This document shows positions 42,952 through 50,943 of a DNA stretch of 64,000 nucleotides, one piece after another. The stretch is from an uncultured Roseibium sp. (lineage in GTDB: Bacteria; Pseudomonadota; Alphaproteobacteria; Rhizobiales; Stappiaceae): positions 1,449,501-1,513,500 of the forward strand of contig NZ_OY780957.1 in assembly GCF_963675985.1 (NCBI RefSeq). The letters are read 5' to 3'. The stretch's first letter is position 1; every line of letters begins with the position of its first letter. The position numbers and the translations under genes are program-made. The notes under the pieces are model-generated. The model did not search any database and was not told where the DNA came from. It was given only the letters and a program-made list of their open reading frames with translations.

Positions 42952-43878
42952 TTATCCCTTTGCAAGACGGATGCGCGGATCGGCATAGGCGTAGGCAATG
43001 TCGACCGCCGCGTTGATGCAGATGACGGCAACGGCGACCATCAGCACGCCGAACTGGAGCACCGGGTAGTCCCGCATGATCGCGGAGCGCACCAGGAGGT
43101 CGCCGATCCCCGGCCAGGAGAAGATGGATTCGATGACCACGCTGCCGGCCGCGATCCAGCCGGCGATCTGCAGGCCGACGACGGACAGGATCGTGATCGA
43201 GGCGTTCCGGAGCCCATGTTTCAGGATCACGGTGCGTTCCGGCAGGCCCTTGGCGCGGGCCGTGCGCATGTAGTCCTGGCCGAGCACGTCCAGCATGGCG
43301 TTGCGGGTAAACCGGGTCAGGGCCGCGACGAACATGCCCGACATGGCAAGCGTTGGCATGATGAAATGCAGCGCCGAGCCGTCGCCGACCACCGGCAGCC
43401 AGTTGAGCGTATAGGCGAAGATCAGCACCAGCAGGGTCGCGATCACGAAGGGCGGCACCGCATAACCCATGAAGGCGATCACCATGATCGCGCTGCCAAT
43501 AAACCGGGTCCGGTAGACCGCCGCCGCGATGCCGAGCGGGATGGATAGCGCGAAGGTAAAGATCGCGGTGCTCGCCAGCAGTTTCAGCGACGGCCAGATC
43601 CTCTCGGCGGCGATCTCCGCGACCGGGCGCCGCTCCAGGAACGACAGGCCGAACTCGCCGGTGAAGATCGAGGTGATGAACTTCCAGTACTGGGTGGCGA
43701 TGGACCCGTCGAGGCCGTAATAGGCGATCAGCAGCTGGCGGTCTTCCTGGGTAATGCCCTCGCCGATGACGAAATCGATCGGATTGCCGGAAAGCCGGGT
43801 GGCGAAGAAGACCAGCGTGATGATGATGAACAGCGTGACGGCCATCTTGAACAGCGTCCGCAGCACATAACTCAGCAT
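42952..43878 (-). CDS. ABC transporter permease (DppB type)
   Basis: A 308-residue permease with the DppB N-terminus (LRTLFKMAVTLFIIITLVFF) and six predicted spans. The EAA loop DYMRTARAKGLPERTVILKH (about 202-221) is present. Residue pattern VIESIFSWPGIGDLLVRSAI is characteristic of the family's C-terminal region. The first transporter gene; its start overlaps the end of the HAD gene by 7 bases, so the HAD protein belongs to the same operon. Confidence 0.92.
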   Translation of the reverse strand: MLSYVLRTLFKMAVTLFIIITLVFFATRLSGNPIDFVIGEGITQEDRQLLIAYYGLDGSIATQYWKFITSIFTGEFGLSFLERRPVAEIAAERIWPSLKLLASTAIFTFALSIPLGIAAAVYRTRFIGSAIMVIAFMGYAVPPFVIATLLVLIFAYTLNWLPVVGDGSALHFIMPTLAMSGMFVAALTRFTRNAMLDVLGQDYMRTARAKGLPERTVILKHGLRNASITILSVVGLQIAGWIAAGSVVIESIFSWPGIGDLLVRSAIMRDYPVLQFGVLMVAVAVICINAAVDIAYAYADPRIRLAKG

Positions 43879-44660
43879 GACAGCGCTCCTTGGAGTGGGG
43901 AGACGGGGTCTTTCTGCATGAACATCGCCGGCGGTCGGGCCACGTGAATGAAAGCCAGACCCGCTCGGGCGGCCGCCTCGCCGTCGGTTGCCGGATTATC
44001 GCCGACGAAAACGGAGGTCTCTGCCGAGGCGCCGGAGCGGCTCAGCGCCAGGTCGATCAGCGTCGGGTCCGGCTTGCCGAAGGAGCGCAGGACAACATCC
44101 GGCTTGCACAGGCGGACGGCGGCGGCGAGCGCCCCGGTCTCGGGAACCGGCAGGCCGTCCGGATCCGGATGCGTGGCGTCCAGATTGGCAACGATGAGCT
44201 CGGCGCCCTGATGCAGCGCCTTCAGGAGCCGTTGCAGGTCGGCGATGGTGAAACGCGGATCGCGGGCCAGGAGCACCACGTCGGCCGCATGGTCGGACAG
44301 CCGGAGACCGAGGGTCTGCGCAAGATCGCGGATCGGATCTTCCGCAAACACCTGGACGGCAGCGCTGGGATACTCCTGTGCGATCCTGCTGACGGCGACT
44401 TCGCCGGCCAGAGAGATCCGGTTTGCCGGTATATCGAAACCGATCAGGGCCAGCCGGTCGGAAAGCGTCTCTCCGGTATCGGCGGAATTGTTTGAAACGA
44501 TCCAGAGGCGGTCCGCCACGGCTTCGGCGAACTCCAGCGCTCCGGAAAGCGGCCTCCCTCCGGCAACCAGGCAGCCGTCGAGATCGCACAGGATCGCGTC
44601 ATAGCCGGCGACCATCTCCGGGGTTAGGTCCTGAACCTGCCTGTTTCTCAATTCCAGCAT
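43872..44660 (-). CDS. HAD-superfamily phosphatase (class IIA, NagD-like)
   Basis: A 262-residue haloacid-dehalogenase-fold phosphatase. Motif I is AILCDLDGCLVAGGRPL, motif II is WIVSNNSADTGETL, and motif III/IV is FGKPDPTLIDLALSRSG, then VFVGDNPATDGEAAARAGL. The class IIA cap lies between motifs II and III. Substrates of this class are sugar or glycerol phosphates and nucleotides. ATG at 44660 gives a normal family N-terminus; a TTG at 44747 would add 29 unlikely residues. First gene of the ABC operon, divergent from the LysR gene. Two phosphoesterases in one import operon suggest a phosphorylated solute. Confidence 0.85.
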   Translation of the reverse strand: MLELRNRQVQDLTPEMVAGYDAILCDLDGCLVAGGRPLSGALEFAEAVADRLWIVSNNSADTGETLSDRLALIGFDIPANRISLAGEVAVSRIAQEYPSAAVQVFAEDPIRDLAQTLGLRLSDHAADVVLLARDPRFTIADLQRLLKALHQGAELIVANLDATHPDPDGLPVPETGALAAAVRLCKPDVVLRSFGKPDPTLIDLALSRSGASAETSVFVGDNPATDGEAAARAGLAFIHVARPPAMFMQKDPVSPLQGALSC

Positions 44661-44881
44661 CTGTCCATCCGATTGGCCGCAATTAGCCGTTCCGGCGCCC
44701 TGGCCGGGCCGGGGGCCGGGTACGGAATGCGGTCTGTTTTGTTTCAAGAAAACCGGAGCTGTCCGGTCTCGGGATGGATACGAAACTGTCGTTTAAGTGT
44801 GACGCCGCCGTAACAAAGAAAACCTATGGTATGGACCAGCAAAACATTTGCGTTGCTTCCAACAGAAATGGCTGACTATCC

Positions 44882-45775
44882 ATGTCGGTGACATTGTCTC
44901 GTATCCGCGCGATCAATGCGGTCGCGGCCGGCGGCTCCTATGCGGAGGGCGCCCGGGCGCTCAAGGTTTCCCAGCCCGCCGTGGCCCGCCACGTCAAGGA
45001 ACTGGAGGCCGAATTCGGCGTCCGCCTGTTCGACCGCAAGAACGGCGTTCTCTATCCCACGCCTTTGTGCAACGAGCTGTGCGACATCGCCGAACGCATG
45101 GCCGAAGCCGAGCGCGAGGCACGACGGATACTGTCCCGTCACAACACGCTGTTGAACGGACGGCTGACGATCGGGCTGGGCAATTCCATGCCCGGCATGG
45201 CGCTCGTCGCCCGGTTCCTGAAACGCCATCCGAGCATCGAGATCGCGGTTGAGACCGGGTCCCACGAACAGATCACGAAAGCGGTACTGCGGCGCGAGGT
45301 CGATGTCGCCGTTCTGCCCGACGTACCCGCCGACGGCCGCTTCCGCCAGGCGCTTCTGGCGCGCCAGAACGTGGTCGCCATCGTCCATCCGGACAGTGCG
45401 TTGTCGCGGGAAGACACCGTCACCTGCGAACGGCTGATGTCCGAGCCGCTGATTTTCCGCACCCGCGGCTCATCGACCCAACGGGTGGTGGACCGCGCCT
45501 TCCGCGCCGCCGGGTTCGAGCCGGTCCCCTTCCTGACCCTCGACACCCGCGACGCGGTCTACGAGGCCGTGGTCAACGGTCTCGGCGTCGGCTTCCTGTG
45601 GCGCTTCGGCACCGGGCGGACCGACGTGGTCCACCGGGTCCCGGTCAGCGACATGCAGCGTGAATATGATGAGGTGGTCTTTGCCCTGGCCGACGAACGC
45701 AGCGTCCTGCTCGACGCCTTCTTCACCTCCGTCGAGGCCTTCCGCAAGGACGCTGATAGCATCCTGCAGCAGTAG
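44882..45775 (+). CDS. LysR-family transcriptional regulator
   Basis: A 297-residue LysR-type regulator with the helix-turn-helix SYAEGARALKVSQPAVARHV (about 20-39) and an effector-binding domain from about residue 95 (LTIGLGNSMPGMALVARFL). GTRGSSTQRVVDRAFRAAGFEP and AVVNGLGVGFLW resemble regulators linked to phosphonate or aminoethylphosphonate genes, though this is a weak indication. It is divergent from the HAD/ABC operon, whose regulator it most likely is. Its start is 221 bases from the HAD start. Confidence 0.85.
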   Translation: MSVTLSRIRAINAVAAGGSYAEGARALKVSQPAVARHVKELEAEFGVRLFDRKNGVLYPTPLCNELCDIAERMAEAEREARRILSRHNTLLNGRLTIGLGNSMPGMALVARFLKRHPSIEIAVETGSHEQITKAVLRREVDVAVLPDVPADGRFRQALLARQNVVAIVHPDSALSREDTVTCERLMSEPLIFRTRGSSTQRVVDRAFRAAGFEPVPFLTLDTRDAVYEAVVNGLGVGFLWRFGTGRTDVVHRVPVSDMQREYDEVVFALADERSVLLDAFFTSVEAFRKDADSILQQ

Positions 45776-45857
45776 GTGCGGTTTGCTATTTTGAGTTAGT
45801 AGGCAGATATCGACGCAGTTCAGGCTCGTTGGCAGGATGAAAGAAGAAAGGCTAGCT

Positions 45858-46175
45858 ATGGCTGGACTGACACGCGAATTCAAGGAGACCGTAATGGCAC
45901 GCGCCGAGCGTAACCAAGCGTTTCGTGCCGCCTTGTTTTCCGAAGCTGTAGACCTGCTGATTTCCGGAGACGTAGAAACGGGCAAGGCCGTAATGCGCGA
46001 CTACATTAACGCAACAGTGGGTTTTAAGGAGCTGGTCGAAGAAGTAGGCACTCCCTCCAAAAGCCTCATGCGGATGCTGAGCGAAAGGGCAATCCAACCG
46101 CAGCCAAGTTTTTACGGTTTTCAGCCAGTTGCAAAAGGAAACCGGGTGCATCTGGCCGTAGGTGCAAGTGGATAG
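45858..46175 (+). CDS. HigA-like antitoxin/HTH protein without a partner toxin
   Basis: A 105-residue protein resembling the small helix-turn-helix antitoxins of COG3636. Features are LTREFKETVMARAERNQAFRAAL, the conserved GDVETGKAVMRDYINATVGF and the recognition region LVEEVGTPSKSLMRMLSERA. Normally a RelE/HigE-type toxin gene precedes it. Here only 60-80 bases separate it from the LysR gene and no toxin is found on either side. The end (QPQPSFYGFQPVAKGNRVHL) differs from the usual form, so it may be slightly rearranged. GAAAGG lies 6 bases before ATG 45858; ATG 45837 is an alternative. Confidence 0.65.
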   Translation: MAGLTREFKETVMARAERNQAFRAALFSEAVDLLISGDVETGKAVMRDYINATVGFKELVEEVGTPSKSLMRMLSERAIQPQPSFYGFQPVAKGNRVHLAVGASG

Positions 46176-46213
46176 AGGTCTTCTCTCGAATACTCGACAA
46201 TTGTAGATAGAAA

Positions 46214-46561
46214 TTAGAAAGTGAATATTAGTCTTCTTGGGATAACGTCACCGCCATCGGAGCATTTTTCTGGTTCTATGCCTATCACTTTCCTGGAAGT
46301 GGCTGCAAATATAGTTGTAGATGTCATAACGTCATAGGCTGTGGAGCCATTTAGTATAACGTATTTATTCGTGACAACGCCATTGCATTTAATGCCTCCA
46401 ATGCCTTCTTCAAGTGTCACTAACATCGTCCCATCTTCGCCAATTTGGTATTGGTGTATCCGAGAAGAGGAAACTTCGGCTCCTGTTTTTTCTGTTGCAT
46501 TTGCAGAAAACCCAACGAGAGTTAAAGTGCCAAAGACGTAGATAAATGCAGTTCGCCCCAT
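46214..46561 (-). CDS. Small exported protein of unknown function in an AT-rich patch
   Basis: A 115-residue protein with a signal peptide (TAFIYVFGTLTLVGFSANA, cleavage near residue 20-22). The mature part contains two cysteines (GIKCNGVV and PEKCSDGG) and a beta-rich pattern, suggesting a small disulfide-bonded periplasmic protein. I do not recognise the family. Codon use is clearly more AT-rich than the neighbouring catabolic genes. The start at 46561 is chosen for the signal peptide; the longer frame to 46672 overlaps the upstream gene. Confidence 0.55.
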   Translation of the reverse strand: MGRTAFIYVFGTLTLVGFSANATEKTGAEVSSSRIHQYQIGEDGTMLVTLEEGIGGIKCNGVVTNKYVILNGSTAYDVMTSTTIFAATSRKVIGIEPEKCSDGGDVIPRRLIFTF

Positions 46562-46589
46562 AACCGAAGCTCCTCTACTTGAGCCAAAT

Positions 46590-47066
46590 TCAGATGCGTA
46601 CCCAGCGGAATTTCTCGTAGTTATCAAGTTCCCACTTATCGACATAAAACGAGCTGCCCCACTCAGTTCCATTTAAGCATAACTGAAGAAAAGGCAGCCC
46701 GGCGTCTACTACTCCACTTATAAGACTTGCGATCACATCAGCAGTCAATGCTGAATTAAAACAGTCGTTAGCAATTGATTTCAATTGTGACTCTGCATTA
46801 GTTATGTCTGGGGTAGTATTCAAAGAGACGTATACATCACGAACACCACGATAAGAAGCCCAGCCGTCGCACCATCGGGCTGTTAGAAAACTAGCGACGC
46901 TAATACACTCGAATTTAACCTCTAGTGTTGGTAGCTCACCAACACGATATTCATAGAATATATTTTTGATTTTTGGGTTATTGTTTTCATTCTCTATTAC
47001 CTCTGCCGTGTAGGAGCAGCATGAAAACATAAGAAGCATAGTTATTGTATCAGATCGCAATTTCAT
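46590..47066 (-). CDS. Putative small lipoprotein or exported protein in an AT-rich patch
   Basis: A 158-residue protein beginning MKLRSDTITMLLMFSCCSYT. The hydrophobic start and the paired cysteines at 16-17 look like a lipoprotein or short signal peptide, although the lipobox is poor. The remainder is rich in Asn, Asp, Tyr and Cys and matches no family I recognise. Composition is AT-rich like the next gene, 28 bases downstream, and the two probably form one acquired unit. Confidence 0.5.
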   Translation of the reverse strand: MKLRSDTITMLLMFSCCSYTAEVIENENNNPKIKNIFYEYRVGELPTLEVKFECISVASFLTARWCDGWASYRGVRDVYVSLNTTPDITNAESQLKSIANDCFNSALTADVIASLISGVVDAGLPFLQLCLNGTEWGSSFYVDKWELDNYEKFRWVRI

Positions 47067-47257
47067 TATCGTAACTCCATATTCCAACGAGTCTGTCGGT
47101 CAAGGCGATACAAAAAGTAGTAATAATTAGAACAATAAACTTACGATTGGTCAAGCCGGTATTGCGGTTGCCAAATGTCATGACTTTTGAAACACTTCCT
47201 CACCCTTTTTGAAATCAAACGCTTAGCGCTTACAAAAGTCCTTTGTAAAATAACGGC

Positions 47258-47380
47258 ATGGAAATCGGATATGCTCGCGTCAGCATCAAGCAGCAATACT
47301 TGGACCGGCGGCTTGCTGCCCCGAAGGCTGAAGGGTGCAAGTTAGCATGTGCTGAATGGGGCCGGGCATTTAGGTCTTAA
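47258..47380 (+). pseudogene. Serine recombinase (resolvase/invertase) N-terminal remnant
   Basis: A 40-codon frame starting MEIGYARVSIKQQYLDRRLA matches the N-terminus of Pin/TnpR-type serine recombinases: the IGYARVS motif includes the catalytic serine, and the Q..LD..L spacing is typical. It then runs off into unrelated sequence and a stop, with the rest of the ~185-residue protein missing. It is a decayed trace of a mobile element at the edge of the AT-rich patch. Between it and the preceding gene (47067-47257) nothing else is recognisable. Confidence 0.75.
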
Positions 47381-47401
47381 ACAAACAGCATCGCCATCCT
47401 G

Positions 47402-47458
47402 GCCGAAATAGGCCAAAGTGGCGCAACGTCTGAGGTTCTAGGCCGACCCTATTTCGGC
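47402..47458. repeat. 11-bp inverted repeat at the edge of the AT-rich patch
   Basis: GCCGAAATAGG (47402-47412) and CCTATTTCGGC (47448-47458) are exact complements with a 35-base spacer. The right arm overlaps the stop codon of the LysR gene. It could be a loose terminator stem or the trace of an element end. Confidence 0.4.
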
Positions 47459-48387
47459 GCCGTCGCCGGGGCGACCATGCCGGGGACATAGGCGCTGGAG
47501 ATGAACGAGCGGGCGTGGGCCTTGAAGGCCTCCGCCAGTCGGGATTGGCGCAGGGATTTCAGGCTTGCCATTCCGAGCGTCATCGGCCGGTGGTTGCCGG
47601 ATATGCGCACGCGGACCACATTCCGTCCGTCGAGGGCGGCATCCGAGCGCGGCGTTACATTGGCGAGCGTGTAGCCAAAGCCGTTGGCGACCATGGTGCG
47701 GATCACGTCCGGATGGGCGAAGCGGTAGCTGATGTTGGGCGTCAGACCTTCTGCCATGAACAGCGCCTGGAAATATTCGCCCGAGAGCGGCAGGTCGAGG
47801 AACACCATCGGCAGCTCGACAAGCTCCTCAAGGCTGACGGAAGGCCGCCGGGCCAGCGGATGGTTCTCGCCGAAGACCGCATGGACAGGAAGCTTCACCA
47901 GCGGCAGGAACTCGATATCCTCCGGGATCGACAGGTCATAGGTTATGGCCACGTCGATGGCCGCACTTCTGAGCCCGTTCAGCATGGTCTCCTGATGGTC
48001 CACATGCGGGCGGATGGTGGTGCCGGGAAAGGCGGAAGTAAAGGCAAGCGCGAGTTCCGGCAGGATCATCGGCGCCAGGGTGGTCAGGCAGCCGACGTTG
48101 AGCTGTCCCCGGATGTCGTCGCTTGCCTCCGATGCGACGCTGTAGAGGGTTTCCGCCTGTTCCAGCAGTTGCTTGGCTTCCGCCAGCAGCGTCCGCCCGA
48201 CCGGGGTGAGCGACAGCCCCTGGGCGTGATGGCGGATGAAGAGCTGGACGTTGAGCTCTTTTTCAAGCTGGGAAATCGCCGTCGACACGGACGGCTGGGA
48301 AATGCTGACCCGCTCCGCCGCCCGGGTGATGCTGCCGGTCTCGCCGGCGGCGATGAAATACTCAAGCTGTCTGAGCGTGAAGCGCAT
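47449..48387 (-). CDS. LysR-family transcriptional regulator
   Basis: A 312-residue LysR-type regulator. The N-terminus is MRFTLRQLEYFIAAGETGSI, with the helix-turn-helix at about 19-38 (ITRAAERVSISQPSVSTAIS). The effector domain begins near GQLNVGCLTTLAPMILPELA and resembles the CysB/OxyR-like group with a nitrogen-assimilation flavour. It is 66 bases downstream of the DUF1028 gene on the same strand. It may regulate the amine-catabolism genes. Confidence 0.85.
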   Translation of the reverse strand: MRFTLRQLEYFIAAGETGSITRAAERVSISQPSVSTAISQLEKELNVQLFIRHHAQGLSLTPVGRTLLAEAKQLLEQAETLYSVASEASDDIRGQLNVGCLTTLAPMILPELALAFTSAFPGTTIRPHVDHQETMLNGLRSAAIDVAITYDLSIPEDIEFLPLVKLPVHAVFGENHPLARRPSVSLEELVELPMVFLDLPLSGEYFQALFMAEGLTPNISYRFAHPDVIRTMVANGFGYTLANVTPRSDAALDGRNVVRVRISGNHRPMTLGMASLKSLRQSRLAEAFKAHARSFISSAYVPGMVAPATAPK

Positions 48388-48453
48388 GAAACGGTCCTGT
48401 CCTGTGCAGGCCGTTATATTACGATTTCACGTGCTGCCGCATCCGCTGATGGC

Positions 48454-49128
48454 TTATTCGTCGCCGGGCACGCCGTAACTGGGGGCTGCGGTCGGATCAA
48501 TCGCGCGGGTGACGTAGTCTTCGAGCTGCGGTTTGTAGAGATCCCAGAGGTTCGACAGCGCTCCGATCGGGTCTTCCTCGGCCCAGTCGACCCTGAGATC
48601 GGCCACCGGCCAGCTCACGTTGCGGACCATGTAGAGGCCGGCGGAATGAACCGGCCCGGCTTCGCCGCCGGCGGCAAGGCCGGCCTTCATGGCGGCGATC
48701 AGCCGGTCGCCCAGATCGCCTTGCGCCTCCGAGAAAGCCGTGATCATGGCGTCCGGCACCGTGTCATTGGCAAGAAGATTGCCGGCGGCCGCGCAATGGC
48801 ATCCCTTCGCGGTGGCGTTGATACCGAGGGTCTCGTCGCCGGAGAATGTCGCCGCCTGCCCGGTCCGGTCCAGGACAACCACCTGCCGCCAATCCTTGGT
48901 CGTATAATCGGAGAGCAGGATTTCCAGCGCCTTGGCCGCCGCGATGCCGCTTTGCAGGAGGTCGAGCGCCTTCGGACCCAGGGACGGGTCGGTGATGTTC
49001 TGCGAGGCGACCACACCGGCCCCTGCGCGGGCATGGGAACAGCGCGCCGCCACGGCGGGCGAGGACGAGGAAATGGCAATCCCCATCATCCCGGTTTTGG
49101 GGCAGCAGGCGGAAATGGAGAAGGTCAT
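48454..49128 (-). CDS. DUF1028 family protein (Ntn-hydrolase-like)
   Basis: A 224-residue protein with the DUF1028 start FSISACCPKTGMMGIAISSS and the internal AGAGVVASQNITDPSLGPKALDLL, plus HCAAAGNLLANDTVP. The family resembles Ntn hydrolases and is often found next to RidA and amidohydrolase genes; its reaction is not firmly known. Here it is downstream of a RidA gene with a 15-base gap, matching that pattern. Confidence 0.85.
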   Translation of the reverse strand: MTFSISACCPKTGMMGIAISSSSPAVAARCSHARAGAGVVASQNITDPSLGPKALDLLQSGIAAAKALEILLSDYTTKDWRQVVVLDRTGQAATFSGDETLGINATAKGCHCAAAGNLLANDTVPDAMITAFSEAQGDLGDRLIAAMKAGLAAGGEAGPVHSAGLYMVRNVSWPVADLRVDWAEEDPIGALSNLWDLYKPQLEDYVTRAIDPTAAPSYGVPGDE

Positions 49129-49143
49129 GCAAGAGCCCTTGAA

Positions 49144-49578
49144 TTATTCATCTGGAATGACGGCGGTCACGTCGATTTCGACCAGCCATTCCGGCCGGGC
49201 GAGCGCGGAAACGACGATGCCGGTCGAGACCGGATAGACGCCCTTCAGCCACTTGCCGACCACCCGGTAGACGGCTTCCCGGTAGCGCGGATCGATGATG
49301 TAGATAACGATCTTGGTGATATGCGCCAGTTCCGAGCCGGCTTCCTTCAAGAGCATGTCGATGTTGGTCATCGCCTGTTCCGCCTGGGCGGTGGCATCGC
49401 CGATGCCGACGTTTTCCGACGTGTCGAGGTTTTGACCGATCTGGCCGCGCACGAACACCATGGTGCCTCGGGCGACGACGACCTGGCACAGATCGTTGTC
49501 GAGGGCCTGCTCCGGATAGGTGTCCTTGGTGTTGAAGCAGCGGATGCGTTTGTGAGCCATGGGCTTTCCGTCCGTCAT
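49144..49578 (-). CDS. RidA/YjgF-family protein
   Basis: A 144-residue RidA-type protein. RidA enzymes hydrolyse reactive enamine/imine intermediates to ketoacids plus ammonia. The family pattern is visible as GTMVFVRGQIGQNLDTSENVGIGDATAQAEQAMTNIDMLL, then HITKIVIYIIDPRYREAVYR and VSALARPEWLVEIDVTAV; the Arg usually used for carboxylate binding is probably in SALARPEW. The ATG overlaps the monooxygenase stop by 4 bases; ATG 49560 is an internal alternative. The context of amine oxidation and transamination fits imine clearance. Confidence 0.88.
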   Translation of the reverse strand: MTDGKPMAHKRIRCFNTKDTYPEQALDNDLCQVVVARGTMVFVRGQIGQNLDTSENVGIGDATAQAEQAMTNIDMLLKEAGSELAHITKIVIYIIDPRYREAVYRVVGKWLKGVYPVSTGIVVSALARPEWLVEIDVTAVIPDE

Positions 49579-50846
49579 GCGTCTTCCGTCTCCCGCTGCG
49601 GGTCGCGTGTATAGGTCATGTAGCCGCGCTGCTTGGCGATGTGGTCGGCCACATATCCGGCGTCGTACCAGACGCCCCAGATGAAGGAGGACCCGCGCCG
49701 GGTCTGCCAGGGCAGGCCGAGGAAATAAACTCCCGGCTCCTGCGAGACGCCGCGTTTGTGGATCGGCCGGCCCTGGTCGTCGAAGGTGTCGACCTGCAGC
49801 CAGTCGTAGTCGACGGAAAAGCCCGTTGCCCAGATGATCGTGGTGATCCCGACGTCCTTAAGGTTCAGCTCAAGGATCGGATCCGCCACGCACGCCGGGT
49901 CCGGATCGATCCGGCGTGCCTCGGGTTCTTCAGGCAGGTCGAGGCCGTTCCGTTCGATAAAGGCATCCGCCTCGTCCAGCAGCGACAGGTAATTGGCATC
50001 TCCGCCGTCGATATTGGCCTTGAGATCGGGAGCAAACCGCAAGGCACCGTTCTCGAAAGCCTCGGTCCGGCCCAGAAGCGTCATGCCTTTTGCCGCAAGA
50101 CGGCGGAAGTCGACCGTATGGCCGCCGTCGACACCGCTCACCGCAATCGTCGTGTGTTCCACACCCGGCGTTGTCTCGGCATCCCACTTGTTGAGGACCC
50201 CCAGCCACCAGACGAAGTCACGGCCGCGATAGCTGCGCGGCGGGCGGTCGTGCGGACCGACCGACAGATAGACCTGCTTGCCTGCCTCAAGAAGTTCGGC
50301 GGCAATCTGTGCGCCCGAAGATCCTGCGCCGACGACCAGTACCGCTCCTTCGGCCAGCTGGCCGGGATTGCGGTAAGCGGCGGAATGCATCTGGGTGGCC
50401 CCCGCGTCCGCGGGAACCATATCCGGCATGACCGGGTGCTGGAAGGCGCCGGTGGCCGCGATCACGTAATCGGCTTCGATCGGGCCGTCCGAGGTTTCGG
50501 CATGAAACCCGCGCCGGCCGGCGTTGCGCTTGACCTCGGTCACCTCCACACCGCAGCGGATGGGCGCGGAAATCTGGTCCGCATAGGCGACGAAGTAATC
50601 CGCGACATCATCCTTCGCGACGAAGGCATCCGGGTCGCAATCGGGAAATTCCATATTCGGAAAGCGGTCATGCCAGGCCGGGCCGTTGGCGACCAGCGAA
50701 TCCCAGCGTTCCGAGCGCCAGCGCTCGGCGATCCGGTGCCGTTCGAGCACGAGATGGGACACGCCGCATCGGCTCAGGTGCTCGCTCATGGCAAGACCCG
50801 CCTGACCGCCACCGACAACAAGCGCTTCTATCTTTTTAGCCGTCAT
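49575..50846 (-). CDS. Flavin-containing monooxygenase-like oxidoreductase
   Basis: A 423-residue flavoprotein with two dinucleotide-binding motifs: VVGGGQAGLAMSEHLSRCG (about 10-28, FAD) and VVGAGSSGAQIAAELLEAG (about 172-190, NADPH). The segment ATGAFQHPVMPDMVP and the C-terminal IWATGFSVDYDWLQVDTF follow the pattern of YUCCA/CzcO-type FMOs. It would add oxygen to an amine, sulfur or indole-like compound. The start at 50846 is preferred over 50867, although neither has a strong ribosome site. It sits between the deacetylase and RidA genes. Confidence 0.82.
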   Translation of the reverse strand: MTAKKIEALVVGGGQAGLAMSEHLSRCGVSHLVLERHRIAERWRSERWDSLVANGPAWHDRFPNMEFPDCDPDAFVAKDDVADYFVAYADQISAPIRCGVEVTEVKRNAGRRGFHAETSDGPIEADYVIAATGAFQHPVMPDMVPADAGATQMHSAAYRNPGQLAEGAVLVVGAGSSGAQIAAELLEAGKQVYLSVGPHDRPPRSYRGRDFVWWLGVLNKWDAETTPGVEHTTIAVSGVDGGHTVDFRRLAAKGMTLLGRTEAFENGALRFAPDLKANIDGGDANYLSLLDEADAFIERNGLDLPEEPEARRIDPDPACVADPILELNLKDVGITTIIWATGFSVDYDWLQVDTFDDQGRPIHKRGVSQEPGVYFLGLPWQTRRGSSFIWGVWYDAGYVADHIAKQRGYMTYTRDPQRETEDA

Positions 50847-50943
50847 ATCCGAGCCCCGTCCTGGCATTTCAACTGTCTTCGATGATGACCGGACCGGCTG
50901 ATTAGGTAAATTCTTTCTTTTTTATATTTTGCTTCAATAATTC

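Noticed and set aside
47515..49614. A 699-codon open frame on the plus strand across the LysR, DUF1028 and RidA genes
   Set aside because: It is antisense to three well-supported genes and its predicted protein is rich in Arg, His and Gly with no family pattern, as expected for a shadow of GC-rich codons.
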